Notes: generated from the sequence alone by a model not told the origin. Shown: positions 1 to 9,085, counted from the first letter of the stretch. The stretch: 64,000 bases of DNA from CADEDH01 sp050330635 (GCA_050330635.1 JBHJNQ010000015.1:62001-126000), one strand, 5' to 3'. Numbers and translations: made by a program.

Positions 1-826
1 GGGTCTGGAGGAGGGTGGCGGCCACGAGCCGGGCCTGCTGGCACCGGACCCGGAGGCGGAGGGGCTGGTCGTCCATGAGGGCCCGGATGGCGTGGAAGTT
101 ACCCTGGGCCGCCAGCCGTCCCTTGGCCACCACCAGCACGTGCGACCCGAACCGCTCCACCTCGTCGAGCACGTGGCTCGACACCAGCACCGTGATCCCC
201 TGCTCGCCGAGTGCGTGGAACAGGGTGATCATGTGGCGCCGCTGCCGGGGGTCCAACCCGTTCAGCGGCTCGTCGAGAACCAGGACCGTCGGCTGGTGGA
301 CGATGGCCTGGGCGATCTTCACCCGCTGCCGCATGCCCTTGGAGAAGGCGCCGACGGGTCGGGCCATGTCAGGGTCGAGCTCGACTGCCCCCAGCGCCGC
401 CCGGGCCCGCTCCTCCGGGGCGTCGAGCCGGCTGAGCTTGGCCGCCAGCGTCACCACGTCGAGGGCCTGCTCCCGCTCGAACACCCCGTCCTGCTGGGGT
501 ACGAGACCGATCCGGGATCGGGCTGCGGCGTCGGTGCGGGGATCGCCGCCGGCGACCATGATGGCCCCGGTCGACGGTGGGGTCAGGCCGCACAGGAGGC
601 GGATCAGGGTGGACTTGCCGGCCCCGTTCGGCCCGAGCAGGGCGGTGACCCCGGGGCGGACGGCGAACGTCACGTCGGACACCGCCACCAGTGAGCCGAA
701 CGACTTCGACAGGCCCCGGGCCACGATGGTGGCGTCGGGCGGCGGCCAGGCCGAGGGCGGCGGGGGCGGCGGCAGGCCGGGACCGGGGGCGGCGGCGGGG
801 GCCACGGCGGTCGGGTGGTCGGTCAT
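1..826 (-). CDS. ABC transporter ATP-binding protein (3' end outside window)
   Basis: Nucleotide-binding subunit of an ABC-2 type exporter; it would couple cytoplasmic ATP hydrolysis to the permease encoded just upstream. About 275 residues are visible. A proline-rich cytoplasmic extension (residues 1-31) precedes the fold, then Walker A GPNGAGKST at 65-73, signature FSKGMRQR and Walker B VLVLDEPLNGLDP with the catalytic Glu. The ATG at 826 overlaps the permease stop as ATGA, so translation is probably coupled. The C-terminus lies beyond base 1. Family membership is clear; the substrate cannot be read. Confidence 0.9.
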   Translation of the reverse strand, partial: MTDHPTAVAPAAAPGPGLPPPPPPSAWPPPDATIVARGLSKSFGSLVAVSDVTFAVRPGVTALLGPNGAGKSTLIRLLCGLTPPSTGAIMVAGGDPRTDAAARSRIGLVPQQDGVFEREQALDVVTLAAKLSRLDAPEERARAALGAVELDPDMARPVGAFSKGMRQRVKIAQAIVHQPTVLVLDEPLNGLDPRQRRHMITLFHALGEQGITVLVSSHVLDEVERFGSHVLVVAKGRLAAQGNFHAIRALMDDQPLRLRVRCQQARLVAATLLQT

Positions 827-1707
827 CGCCGCACCAGCAGCGTCCTGTACCGGTACCAGATCCACCCGACCGACAGGCCGACCCAGGCGGCGCAGGCCAG
901 CCACAACGTCCAGGTCGGGTTCTCGCTCGCCGGCCACCCGCCCTCGATCTCGCCGTGGATGCGGAAGATGAGGGCCCGGGGGAGGAAGAGGAGGTTGAGG
1001 AGCCGGAGGTGGGGGGTGACCTCACCCAGATCGACCACGATGTCGGTGATCGTCGCCGACCCGGGGATGAGGGCGAGGATGGTGGCGGTGGCGACGCTCG
1101 TGCGGTCGGTGGTGGCCCCCACGGCCAGCGACACCGCGGTGTACAGCGAGCCGATCACCGCCGACGAGATCAGGATCCGGCCGAACACCCGCAACCACTC
1201 GCCGAAACCGTCGGGGCCGAGGTTCTGGAGGCTGAAGGCGATCAGCATCAGCAGCGGAGGGCCGAGGGTGACGAGGAGCAGCATGGCGAACACGCTGAGG
1301 GCCTTGCCCATCAGGTAGGTGGGCCGGCTCAGGGGGGAGGCGAGGTACACGCCGAGCAGCCCGGTCCGCCGATCGGCGCACAACAGCTCGGGGCTGACGA
1401 ACCCGGCCAGGAGGTAGATGGTGGCGGCCACGAAGCCGTAGTAGCCGGCGTAGGTCGGGAGGAACTCCTCGGTACCGACGGGGACGATGGCGGCGATGCC
1501 GGTGAAGACGGTGGCCGGGAGGTAGGCCATCACGATGATGGCGAACGGGACCACCTTGTGGCGGGCCGAACGCCCGAAGCCGAGTGCGTGGCGGATGCTG
1601 TACTTGACGAGGGAGCGGATGGCACCCCGGACCTCGGTCCGCTCGCCCTCGTAGCGGCGGTAGCCGCGGTCGTAGATCCGGGCCTCGTCGACCATCGGAT
1701 CGGTCAT
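823..1707 (-). CDS. ABC-2 type transporter permease subunit
   Basis: Membrane subunit of the exporter encoded with the flanking ATPases, 294 residues. About six hydrophobic segments are visible, for example VPFAIIVMAYLPATVF, YYGFVAATIYLLAGFV, FAMLLLVTLGPPLLMLIAF and a C-terminal LWLACAAWVGLSVGWIWY. An N-terminal cytoplasmic stretch (YDRGYRRYEGER) is typical of ABC2_membrane permeases that partner NosF- or CcmA-like ATPases. The start at 1707 overlaps the upstream ATPase stop (ATGA), and its own stop overlaps the next ATPase start in the same way, giving a three-gene coupled operon. Substrate unknown. Confidence 0.85.
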   Translation of the reverse strand: MTDPMVDEARIYDRGYRRYEGERTEVRGAIRSLVKYSIRHALGFGRSARHKVVPFAIIVMAYLPATVFTGIAAIVPVGTEEFLPTYAGYYGFVAATIYLLAGFVSPELLCADRRTGLLGVYLASPLSRPTYLMGKALSVFAMLLLVTLGPPLLMLIAFSLQNLGPDGFGEWLRVFGRILISSAVIGSLYTAVSLAVGATTDRTSVATATILALIPGSATITDIVVDLGEVTPHLRLLNLLFLPRALIFRIHGEIEGGWPASENPTWTLWLACAAWVGLSVGWIWYRYRTLLVRR

Positions 1708-2630
1708 CCCAACCGCTCCACGAACACGTCCTCCAACGAGAGCCGGCGCCGGTCGAGTCGGACGATCCCGACGCCGGCGTCGACGCAGGCGTCGCGGGCG
1801 GCGTCGAACACGGAGTCGTCGCCGTCGACGCTGAGATGGCGTCCCTCGGCCCTGGCCTCCAGGCCCCGTCGGCGCAGGTCGTCGGCCACCGCCGCCACCG
1901 TCGAGTCGACGGCGTCGAGCTCGAGACGGATGCCGTGCTCGCCCTCGCCCCGCAGCTCGGCGATGGGGCCCGACACCAGGGTCCGGCCGTTGCCGATGAT
2001 CACGACGTCGTCGCAGATCTGCTCCACCTCGGCCAGGAGATGCGACGAGAGGACGACACTGATCCCGAACCGGTGCGACACGTCGCCGATGAGGGCCAGC
2101 ATGGCGTCGCGCTGGACCGGGTCGAGGCCGTCGGTCGGCTCGTCGAGCATGATGAGCCGGGGGTCGTGGGCGATGGCCTGGGCCAGCTTGACCCGTTGCC
2201 GCTGCCCGGTGCTCATCGTGCCCAGTGGGCGGAACCGCTCCTCGCCCAGACCCACCAGCCACAGGGCGTCGCTGGCCCTCGTGGTCGCCTCGTCGGGCGG
2301 GAGTCCGTGAAGCTCGGCCACGTGGCGCACGAAGTCGTCGGCCCGCAGGTCGGGGGGCAGGGTGTGGTGCTCCGGGGCGTAGCCGATGTGGGCCCTGACC
2401 GACGACCCCGCCGACCAGGGATCGCGGCCGTACACGGTCAGGGTGCCGCCGTCGATCGGATGGAGGCCGAGGATCATGCCCAGCAGCGTGGTCTTGCCCG
2501 TCCCGTTGGCCCCGAGCAGCCCGGTGATCCCCTCGGCGATGTCGAAGTCGACGTGCTCGAGCACGGGGACGTCGCCGTAGGCCTTGCGCACGCCCCGGGC
2601 GGTGATGAGCGTCTGGCGGCCGGCGGTCAT
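1704..2630 (-). CDS. ABC transporter ATP-binding protein
   Basis: First gene of the ABC-2 exporter operon, 308 residues. Walker A GANGTGKTT near residue 40, signature STGQRQR, Walker B LIMLDEPTDGLDP, the H-loop LSSHLL, and a roughly 90-residue C-terminal regulatory tail typical of drug- or copper-type exporter ATPases. The operon carries two different ATPases around one permease, so the complex may use a heterodimer of ATPases, or each may serve another permease outside the window. Upstream, 2631-2697 is a short gap containing no gene. Confidence 0.9.
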   Translation of the reverse strand: MTAGRQTLITARGVRKAYGDVPVLEHVDFDIAEGITGLLGANGTGKTTLLGMILGLHPIDGGTLTVYGRDPWSAGSSVRAHIGYAPEHHTLPPDLRADDFVRHVAELHGLPPDEATTRASDALWLVGLGEERFRPLGTMSTGQRQRVKLAQAIAHDPRLIMLDEPTDGLDPVQRDAMLALIGDVSHRFGISVVLSSHLLAEVEQICDDVVIIGNGRTLVSGPIAELRGEGEHGIRLELDAVDSTVAAVADDLRRRGLEARAEGRHLSVDGDDSVFDAARDACVDAGVGIVRLDRRRLSLEDVFVERLG

Positions 2631-2697
2631 CGCTGCTTGATGAGGTCGGCCGGCACCCGCTCACTATGGCACGGTGCGGTGGGGGCCGGTGGTCGCC

Positions 2698-4773
2698 TCA
2701 GGGCCTGCGGCGGTCGCCGGCGACGTCGGTTAGGGGGGTGACCGACCGGTCCTCGCCGGGGCCCGGCACGGGAAGCCCGGGCTGGAGGGCGTAGTTGGGA
2801 GTCAGGCGGCCGTCGGAGGGGGTCGGAGCCTCGTCGTCGAGGAGGATCGATCGCCGGTCGGCGTCGTCCCCGTGTGGGTCGGGGGCCTGTGGTGTAGCGG
2901 TGGTTCGTGGTGTAGCGGTGGCCTCGCGTCCGATCTTCGCCGGTCGGCCGGCGATCACCGGCACCTCACCCGTCGGGGCCCCGAACACGACCGGCGCCGG
3001 CTCGTCGACCAGGGGCACCGGGGGCGCTCCGAAGATGAGGGCGGCGGCCTCGGGGTTGTCGTCATCGGGAGCGAGGCTGATCGGCGGTCGCTCCGGCCGC
3101 GCCCCACCGTCGGCCCGTCCGATCGTGATCGCCTCGCCCGACGCCGCCTCGTCGAGCGCCGCCACCAGTGTGCGGCGCCACCCCAGCTGGACCAGAGCGG
3201 CGCCGCTGGTGTGGAGGGCGAACAGCACCAGACAGGCGGCGGCGCCGGGCGCCACTACCCCCCACACCCCGTCGCCGAGGACACCCGCCCCTCGGGCCAG
3301 CTGGGCCCCGAGCGGCAGGGGGCGGGCACCGGCGCCGCCCGGCCCCACCGCGTCGAGCGCGGTGGCGGCGCCGGTCGGCGACGGCATGGTGGCGGCGAAG
3401 GTGGCGGCGAGATGGGCGGCGAAGGCGAACCCGGCCACGATGAGCCACACCCCGGCGACGCGGTGGAGGCCGCCGACGGCGAGGTCGGCCCGCTCCCGTC
3501 GGAGGGCCCGCATTGCCGGGGCGACCGAGGCGGCCGCCACCACGAGCAGGAGGAGGGGATCGTCGAGGGGTCGGGTCCCGGTGCCGCTGGCCGCCGTTGC
3601 CACCAGCACCATCACCGCCGGCGTCCACCAGGCGGCGTCGACCAGTGCCCCCGGCACCACCTCGCCCACCGAACCCACGGCCCGCTGGATCGCCACCAGG
3701 CCCAGTGCCGCCACCACGGCCAGCGACGCCGGGGCGAGGGCGGCGGTGAGGGCGGGGAGGAGGTCGGCGGCGGCCTGGTGCACGGCCTCGTCGAAGGCGA
3801 GGGCGCGGGCCCCGGCGTCCGCCGCTGGAAGGCCGGCTTCCGCACGATCAGACGCCACCCCCAGCCCGGCCCCGGCGACGACGGCGATCGATGCGACCAC
3901 CCCGGTGGCGAGGCCGGCCCTCGACCAGGCCGGCGCGGTCGCTCCGAGCAGCTGGCGCCCGGGCCCGGTCGGCCGCAACCGGCCGTCGGGTCGGAGGCCG
4001 ACCATATCGACGACGATGGCGGCAGCGGCCGCCGTCACGGCCACCACGGCCACGACGTCGAGCACGGCGGTGGCGTCGTTGCGGCGCAGGGAGTCGAGCA
4101 GGGCCGATCCGAGCCCGGGGCGGTCGAAGGCCGCCTCGACGACGAGCACGGCGGTGATCAGGCTCGTCACCGGCAGACCGAACCACCATCCCTCCCGGCT
4201 CTCGGCCCGCTCGGCCAGGCCGGTGCCGAGCGCGGCGAAGCCGAACGGCTCCCGTCCGATGCCCGGTCCGGTGATCAGCGCCGCCAGTGGAGCAGCCACC
4301 GCCCCACCGACGACGAGGGAGGGGACGAGGGCCGTGGCCACCGCCCGTCCCGGACGGTCGACGAGCGAGGGGGCACCCGTGACGTCGAGGCCCCAGCGTT
4401 GGCCGGCCCACCACCGGACGGTGACGGCGACCGCCGGCGTGGCCGTGGCCAACACCACCAGCCACACCCAGCCGCCGGCCCGCTGGCGGCGGGCCGCTCG
4501 CCGGAGGAACAGCCCCGGTCCCACGGCCAGCACCAGACCGGCCGCAAGGCCCTGGCCGGCGAGGAGCGCCGAGGGGGCGATCCCGTCGAGCACCACCGGA
4601 CGCAGCACCCAGGCCGAGGCCAGCCAGCGGGGATAGGAGGCGAGACCGGTCGCCTCGCCGGCCGACAGCAGGAGGTGGGCCATCTGGGTCGTGCCGAAGA
4701 AGATGAGCAGCGGACGGAGCAGCAGGGCTGCCGCCCTGGCCGTCAGCGACGAGGGTCGAACCGCCAGCGTCAT
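2698..4773 (-). CDS. Large membrane protein, possible degenerate DppB-DppC permease fusion
   Basis: Protein of 691 residues with 12 or more hydrophobic segments and a proline/aspartate-rich cytoplasmic tail of about 90 residues. I infer two binding-protein-dependent permease halves. The first ends with the DppB-like pattern VVEAAFDRPGLGSALLDSLR, then a hydrophobic run and DMVGLRPDGRL, matching the E-x-vF-xx-PGLG-x-ll ... D-xx-y-xx-DPR-x-r layout. The second half has the DppC-like layout ending in GDGVWGVVAPGAAACLVLFAL. No peptide-binding protein or Opp-type ATPase lies nearby, and the EAA loops are poorly conserved, so transport activity is doubtful. The ATG at 4773 was chosen because the frame upstream is repeat-rich and a CACAAT-N6-ATG arrangement precedes it. 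It could instead be an unclassified membrane protein. Confidence 0.6.
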   Translation of the reverse strand: MTLAVRPSSLTARAAALLLRPLLIFFGTTQMAHLLLSAGEATGLASYPRWLASAWVLRPVVLDGIAPSALLAGQGLAAGLVLAVGPGLFLRRAARRQRAGGWVWLVVLATATPAVAVTVRWWAGQRWGLDVTGAPSLVDRPGRAVATALVPSLVVGGAVAAPLAALITGPGIGREPFGFAALGTGLAERAESREGWWFGLPVTSLITAVLVVEAAFDRPGLGSALLDSLRRNDATAVLDVVAVVAVTAAAAAIVVDMVGLRPDGRLRPTGPGRQLLGATAPAWSRAGLATGVVASIAVVAGAGLGVASDRAEAGLPAADAGARALAFDEAVHQAAADLLPALTAALAPASLAVVAALGLVAIQRAVGSVGEVVPGALVDAAWWTPAVMVLVATAASGTGTRPLDDPLLLLVVAAASVAPAMRALRRERADLAVGGLHRVAGVWLIVAGFAFAAHLAATFAATMPSPTGAATALDAVGPGGAGARPLPLGAQLARGAGVLGDGVWGVVAPGAAACLVLFALHTSGAALVQLGWRRTLVAALDEAASGEAITIGRADGGARPERPPISLAPDDDNPEAAALIFGAPPVPLVDEPAPVVFGAPTGEVPVIAGRPAKIGREATATPRTTATPQAPDPHGDDADRRSILLDDEAPTPSDGRLTPNYALQPGLPVPGPGEDRSVTPLTDVAGDRRRP

Positions 4774-4882
4774 GGCTCCATTGTGGTCCACCGGGGGCAT
4801 CACAGGGCGTACGGTCGGCGGGCCCGGCCACCGTCCCCCGGCGAATCGACAAGCCGGCCACCGCCCCTCGGCCACCGCCCGG

Positions 4883-4924
4883 CAGCCGTCAGCCGTCAGC
4901 CGTCAGTCGTCAGCCGTCAGCCGG
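4883..4924. repeat. Heptanucleotide direct repeat (cagccgt), about six units
   Basis: Six consecutive 7-bp units begin at 4883 (cagccgt, with cagtcgt at 4904 and cagccgg at 4918). They fill the gap between the large membrane protein start and the hydrolase stop. The period of 7 and the noncoding position fit a slippage-generated microsatellite; no function is evident. Confidence 0.8.
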
Positions 4925-4930
4925 CGGTCG

Positions 4931-5614
4931 TCAGCCGGCGGCGGCGACCTCCGCCCGGTGGGAGAGGAAGGCGATGGTGCGCTGCCATGCCAGCTCCGCC
5001 GCCTCCGGATCGTGGCTCGCTCCCTCCTCGAAGAACCAGTGCCGGGTGCCGGGGTACAGGTGGAACTCGGTCTCCTGGCCCCCGAGGCGGAGGAACGACT
5101 CGGTGACCACCCGGTCCTCCTCGCTGACGATGTGGTCGTGCTCGGCGAAATGGCCCTGGAAGTTGGCGTTGGCGTCGGCGAAGTCGATCGACTGGGCCCC
5201 GTAGAAGGCGACGGCGGCGTTGACGGAGGTGCTGAGGCGGGCCGCCAACCAAAGGGCCAGGGAGGCCCCCATCGAGAAGCCGACGACGGCGATCGGCCGC
5301 TCCGGATCTCCGGACATGGCCCGCAGGGTGTGGGCAGACGACATCACCAGGCCCGACAGCTCGTCGGGATCGACGCCGCCGAGCACGGCCTCCCCCTCGG
5401 CCTCGGTGACCGGCTGCACCCCGTCGAACAGGTCGGGGGCGAGAACGGTGAAGCCCTCAGCGGCCAGCCGACGGCAGAAGTCGCGGACCCAGTCGTTGAG
5501 GCCCCACCACGAATGGAGGACGAGGACGCCGGGGCCCCGCCGACCCCCCGGAGGGTCGACGAGGAACGCCTCCCCGGCGCGGCGGTTGGTGAACGGCGAC
5601 TGCTCGCGGGCCAT
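4931..5614 (-). CDS. Dienelactone hydrolase family protein
   Basis: Cytoplasmic alpha/beta hydrolase of 227 residues, the usual dienelactone-hydrolase length. The oxyanion/strand region VLVLHSWWGLNDWV, the nucleophile elbow GFSMGA and the C-terminal histidine region PGTRHWFFEE are all visible. The nucleophile is Ser where classical dienelactone hydrolases have Cys (GxCxGG), so this is likely a general carboxyl-ester hydrolase and not a chlorocatechol-pathway enzyme. No catabolic genes flank it. A TAGGGT box lies 6 nt before the ATG and there is no clear Shine-Dalgarno site, suggesting a leaderless transcript. Confidence 0.8.
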   Translation of the reverse strand: MAREQSPFTNRRAGEAFLVDPPGGRRGPGVLVLHSWWGLNDWVRDFCRRLAAEGFTVLAPDLFDGVQPVTEAEGEAVLGGVDPDELSGLVMSSAHTLRAMSGDPERPIAVVGFSMGASLALWLAARLSTSVNAAVAFYGAQSIDFADANANFQGHFAEHDHIVSEEDRVVTESFLRLGGQETEFHLYPGTRHWFFEEGASHDPEAAELAWQRTIAFLSHRAEVAAAG

Positions 5615-5620
5615 CTTCCG

Positions 5621-5626
5621 ACCCTA
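5621..5626 (-). promoter_or_regulatory. Putative -10 box of a leaderless promoter (TAGGGT)
   Basis: TAGGGT on the minus strand, 6 nt upstream of the hydrolase ATG at 5614. One of 13 such TAnnnT-N6-9-start arrangements in the window. Confidence 0.4.
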
Positions 5627-5768
5627 CAAGCCCCCCGGCCGACCGGCTGATCCCGCAGCCGTTCCGGGCCGCAGGTTGGAATGGGATTGGCGTCACGGAA
5701 TCGTTGAGGAAGAAACACCGGAGTTCTGGTCCGGCGTTTCCTACCCTGGTTCGGTGAAGGGACACCCG

Positions 5769-6845
5769 ATGAAGCTGCTGATCGCGGCCTGGCGATTCGT
5801 CGTCGACGTTGCCCTTCGCTGGTACTACGGCCGCGTCGGCGACCTGGCCGCCGGGGTGACGTTCTGGATCGTGGTGTCGCTCCCGGCCGCCGTCCTGGCC
5901 CTGGTGGCAGCCCTCGCCCCCCTCGATGCCCTGGTGGGCCTGAGCCTGAAGGCCCAGATCGAGGAGACGGCGGTCGAGTTCGTCGCCCGGACCTTCACCG
6001 ATGAACGACGCGACATCCAGGCGACGGTGCAGGCGCTGTTCCTTCAGTCCAACCCCAGCCTGTTGACCGTGTCGCTGGCCGTGGCGCTGTGGTCGATCAG
6101 CCGGGGCTTCGCCGGCCTCATCCGCGCCCTCGACGACATCTACGAGGTCGACGACGGACGGGCCTGGTACCACACGAGGGTGGTGGCGCTGCTGCTCGGC
6201 CTCGGGTCCCTCCTCGTGTCGCTGCCGCTGCTGGCGCTCGAGCGGCTCGTGTGGCCCTCCATCCCCGCCGGTCCGGCCGAGCGGGTGCTACGCAGCGTCG
6301 TGGTCGTGACCATCCTCGCCCTGTGGGCGTCGACGATCTACCACTACGGCCCGTCCCGCCGCAGCCGGTGGCATCACGACCTGCCGGGGGCGGTCGCCGC
6401 CGCCGTGATGTGGTGGCTGCTGTCGGTCGGGTTCGGGTTCTACGTGTCGGTCACCTCGGGGGCCAACGATGTCACCGCCGCCATCGGGGCCGGTCTGCTC
6501 GCCCTGACCTGGATCTGGTTGGCCGCTCAGGTGCTCCTGATCGGGGGCACCATCAACGTCCTGTACGGCCACCGGCGCTCGATCCTACGGGAGCGGCGGA
6601 CCTGGAACCTCAACGACCGGATCACCGGCGAGATCCGCCGCATCGTCGTCCCCGACCGGACCCGCAACGGCGACCGCCGCCAGGACCCCGACCGCCGCTC
6701 GGGAGTCGATCGCCGGTCGTCGCCCCGGCCCCGGTCGACCGGCCCCCCCGCCCGCTCGGGGCCGCCGACGGTCGATGAGGAGACGATCCTCGTCGGTGAC
6801 GACCCCGACCGCCCCGGCGACGGTCCCCGGGGGACGGTGTCGTGA
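5769..6845 (+). CDS. YihY/BrkB family inner-membrane protein
   Basis: Integral membrane protein of 358 residues in the YihY/virulence factor BrkB family, whose biochemical role is unsettled. About six membrane segments are seen, among them DLAAGVTFWIVVSLPAAVLALV, ARVVALLLGLGSLLVSLPLL and the C-terminal AIGAGLLALTWIWLAAQVLLIGG followed by the typical NVLYGHRR. A charged, arginine-rich tail of about 80 residues follows. The ATG at 5769 is preceded by an aaggga Shine-Dalgarno sequence about 7 nt upstream; an in-frame GTG at 5754 is the alternative. It stands alone, divergent from the hydrolase. Confidence 0.85.
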   Translation: MKLLIAAWRFVVDVALRWYYGRVGDLAAGVTFWIVVSLPAAVLALVAALAPLDALVGLSLKAQIEETAVEFVARTFTDERRDIQATVQALFLQSNPSLLTVSLAVALWSISRGFAGLIRALDDIYEVDDGRAWYHTRVVALLLGLGSLLVSLPLLALERLVWPSIPAGPAERVLRSVVVVTILALWASTIYHYGPSRRSRWHHDLPGAVAAAVMWWLLSVGFGFYVSVTSGANDVTAAIGAGLLALTWIWLAAQVLLIGGTINVLYGHRRSILRERRTWNLNDRITGEIRRIVVPDRTRNGDRRQDPDRRSGVDRRSSPRPRSTGPPARSGPPTVDEETILVGDDPDRPGDGPRGTVS

Positions 6846-6921
6846 GCGAGCCCGAGGCTCAGTGGTCGAGGGCGAGGAGCACGGCCGCCAACTCGTCCGG
6901 GCGGTTGAGGGCGACGGTGGC

Positions 6922-7731
6922 TCAGGTCACGGTGATTCGACGGGTGAGGTAGACCTGGCAGGTCACGTCCTCGAAGGCGGGGGCGGCGTCGAGGATGTTG
7001 ATCGTGTTCTCGGTGACGGTCTCGCCCGGCTCGACCCGGTTGATTATGCCGAAGTCACGACCGAGGCTTTCCCCGTCGGGGCCGAACAACTCGTAGTTGA
7101 CCTCGTAGGCCGAGGTCACCCCGCTCTGGTTGGTGACGGTGGCGGTGACATCGTAGTCGCCGCTACCGTCGTTCTGGATACCGATCACGGCACACGACGC
7201 CGGATCGGACGTGACCTCGCCCCGGGAGAAGTCGAGGGACAGCTGGTCGATGATCACCTGGGCCTGGTCGCCGGCGGCCCGGAGGACGAGCACGCTGCAG
7301 CCGCCGATCCCCAGGATCAGCACCCCGATGACGACCAAAACGATGACCCAGGCTCTGGAGCCCGAGCTACCGGTCCGCACCGGCTGGGGGCCCCACCCAG
7401 CCGGTTGTGGGCCGGATGGTCCGGGGGGCCCGTAGGAGGGGGGTGGGCCGGGGGGTTGGCCCGGTGGCCCGTAGGAGGGTGCGGGTGGGGGAGCGGTGGA
7501 GGGCCGTGCGCCAGGTGGAGTGAACAGCCCCCCGGCCGGGCCGCCGGGTGGGTCCACCGGGGCCCCGGGAACCGGGGGGAGGCTGCCGGGTCCCCAGGCC
7601 TGGGTCGCCCCGGCCGGCATGTCCTCGACGGGTCGATCCTCGCCGTCGTCCTGTCCCGGGGTGGCCTCCGGCGGATACCAGCGTCCGTCCGAGGCCAGCC
7701 ACCAACCCTCGCCCCTCGGACCATCGCTCAC
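6922..7731 (-). CDS. Single-pass membrane protein with proline-rich N-terminus and FxLYD-like exterior domain
   Basis: Protein of 269 residues. It opens with GWWLASDGRWYPPE, a DUF2510-like motif common in actinobacterial membrane proteins. A cytoplasmic Pro/Gly-rich segment (about residues 45-120), one transmembrane helix WVIVLVVIGVLILGIGGCSVLVL, and an extracytoplasmic beta-rich domain follow. In that domain the pattern DYDVTATVTNQSGV ... EPGETVT is FxLYD-like. The start is a GTG at 7731 with a strong AGGGAGGAGG site 6 nt upstream. No enzymatic residues are apparent; a cell-surface or adaptor role is inference. Confidence 0.7.
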   Translation of the reverse strand: MSDGPRGEGWWLASDGRWYPPEATPGQDDGEDRPVEDMPAGATQAWGPGSLPPVPGAPVDPPGGPAGGLFTPPGARPSTAPPPAPSYGPPGQPPGPPPSYGPPGPSGPQPAGWGPQPVRTGSSGSRAWVIVLVVIGVLILGIGGCSVLVLRAAGDQAQVIIDQLSLDFSRGEVTSDPASCAVIGIQNDGSGDYDVTATVTNQSGVTSAYEVNYELFGPDGESLGRDFGIINRVEPGETVTENTINILDAAPAFEDVTCQVYLTRRITVT

Positions 7732-7849
7732 GGCGCCTCCTCCCTTGCCACGACCGCATCACGGTAGCGGTCCCGCGCGGCGGCCACGCCACCGGCCCGT
7801 CGCCTCCATCCCCAGCCACCGACGTTCCCGGTCGTCGTCGCCCGACCTC

Positions 7850-7855
7850 TACGCT
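7850..7855 (+). promoter_or_regulatory. Putative -10 box of a leaderless promoter (TACGCT)
   Basis: TACGCT, 7 nt before the ATG of the hydroxyacid oxidase gene; no competing strong Shine-Dalgarno site. Confidence 0.4.
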
Positions 7856-7862
7856 GAGGGCC

Positions 7863-9083
7863 ATGGGAATGGTGGAGACCGTCCGGTCGGTCGTGCGGTT
7901 CAAGTCGATCGAGCTCGACCCGGTGGAACGTCGTCTCGGGCGGGCCGCCGACGTCGCCGACCTCCGACGGTTGGCCAAGCGCCGCCTGCCGGCCGGGGTG
8001 TTCGACTACATCGACGGCGGAGCCGAGGATGAGCGGACCCTGGCCGCCAACGTCGATGCCTTCGGTCGGATCGGCTTCGAGCCGTCCGTCCTGCGGGACG
8101 TGAGCGCCGTCGACACCGGCACCGAGATCCTCGGGCGGCGGCGCGCCCTCCCCCTGATCCTGTCGCCGACCGGGTTCACCAGGATCGCCGATCCCCAGGG
8201 TGAGCTGGCCGTGGCCCGGGCCGCAGCCAGGGCGGGGTTGCCGTACAGCCTGTCGACCATGGGGACTCGCTCGATCGAGGAGGTGGCCGGCGTCTCCGAT
8301 GGTGCCCTGTGGTTCCAGGTCTACACCTGGAAGGACCGGGCCCTGGTGAAGGACCTGCTCGATCGGGCTGCCGCCGCCGGCTACGAGGCCATCCTGCTGA
8401 CGATCGACGCCGCAGTGCTGGGTCGGCGGGAGCGCGACGTCCGGCGGGGGTACACGCTGCCCCCCAAGGTCGGGCTCGACACGATCGTCGACGGGATCCT
8501 CCACCCCGGTTGGACCCTCGACTTCCTCCGCAACGAGCCGATCACGTTCGCCAGCGTCGCCTCCAACAACCCGGCCGATGACGGTTCGTCGGCGGTGTCG
8601 CTGAGCGCCTACATGAACTCGCAGTTCGACGCCGCCCTGTCGTGGGGCGACGTCGAATGGCTCCGGTCGGTGTGGTCGGGACCGATCGTGTTGAAGGGGA
8701 TCCAGACGGTGGCCGACGCCGAGCTGGCGGTCGACGCCGGGGTCGCCGCCATCGCCCTGTCCAACCACGGCGGCCGCCAGCTCGACGGTGCTCCCACCCC
8801 GATCGAGCTGGTCGAGCCGGTGGCCCAGGCCGTCGGCGGCCGGGTCGAGATCTACTGTGACGGCGGCGTCCGGCGGGGTTCCGACATCGTGAAGGCCCTC
8901 GCCCTGGGGGCCGACGCCTGCATGATCGGGCGGGCCTACCTCTACGCCCTCGGCGCCGCCGGAGAACGGGGCGTCGACCATGTGCTCCGCTTCCTGGCCG
9001 ACGGGGTCCACCGCACGATGGCGCTGTCGGGCCGGGCCACGGTGGCCGAGATCGACCGCAGCCTCGTGACCTGGCGGACCTGA
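7863..9083 (+). CDS. FMN-dependent alpha-hydroxy-acid oxidizing protein (LldD family)
   Basis: Oxidises L-2-hydroxy acids such as lactate to 2-oxo acids using FMN; 406 residues, normal for the family. Visible elements are PAGVFDYIDGGAEDE near the N-terminus, SPTGFTRIADPQGE, the FMN-phosphate/active-site stretch LSNHGGRQLDGAPTP with the catalytic His, and EIYCDGGVRRGSDIVKALALG. An insertion around residues 190-240 (ERDVRRGYTLPPK) is usual in this group. The gene sits 2 nt upstream of engB, presumably on one transcript. The exact substrate is unknown; mycofactocin MftD is a relative, but no mft genes are present. Confidence 0.85.
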   Translation: MGMVETVRSVVRFKSIELDPVERRLGRAADVADLRRLAKRRLPAGVFDYIDGGAEDERTLAANVDAFGRIGFEPSVLRDVSAVDTGTEILGRRRALPLILSPTGFTRIADPQGELAVARAAARAGLPYSLSTMGTRSIEEVAGVSDGALWFQVYTWKDRALVKDLLDRAAAAGYEAILLTIDAAVLGRRERDVRRGYTLPPKVGLDTIVDGILHPGWTLDFLRNEPITFASVASNNPADDGSSAVSLSAYMNSQFDAALSWGDVEWLRSVWSGPIVLKGIQTVADAELAVDAGVAAIALSNHGGRQLDGAPTPIELVEPVAQAVGGRVEIYCDGGVRRGSDIVKALALGADACMIGRAYLYALGAAGERGVDHVLRFLADGVHRTMALSGRATVAEIDRSLVTWRT

Positions 9084-9085
9084 GG

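Noticed and set aside
823..2664. Single 613-codon minus-strand frame covering permease and ATPase
   Set aside because: Only the 3' part is the permease; the 5' part is the ATPase read in the wrong frame. The ATGA overlap shows two genes.
2872..5106. 744-codon plus-strand frame opposite the large membrane protein
   Set aside because: Gly/Arg/His-rich shadow; the minus-strand frame has coherent membrane helices.
7863..9083. Mycofactocin biosynthesis enzyme MftD
   Set aside because: The N-terminal motifs fit LldD-type oxidases and no other mft genes lie in the window.
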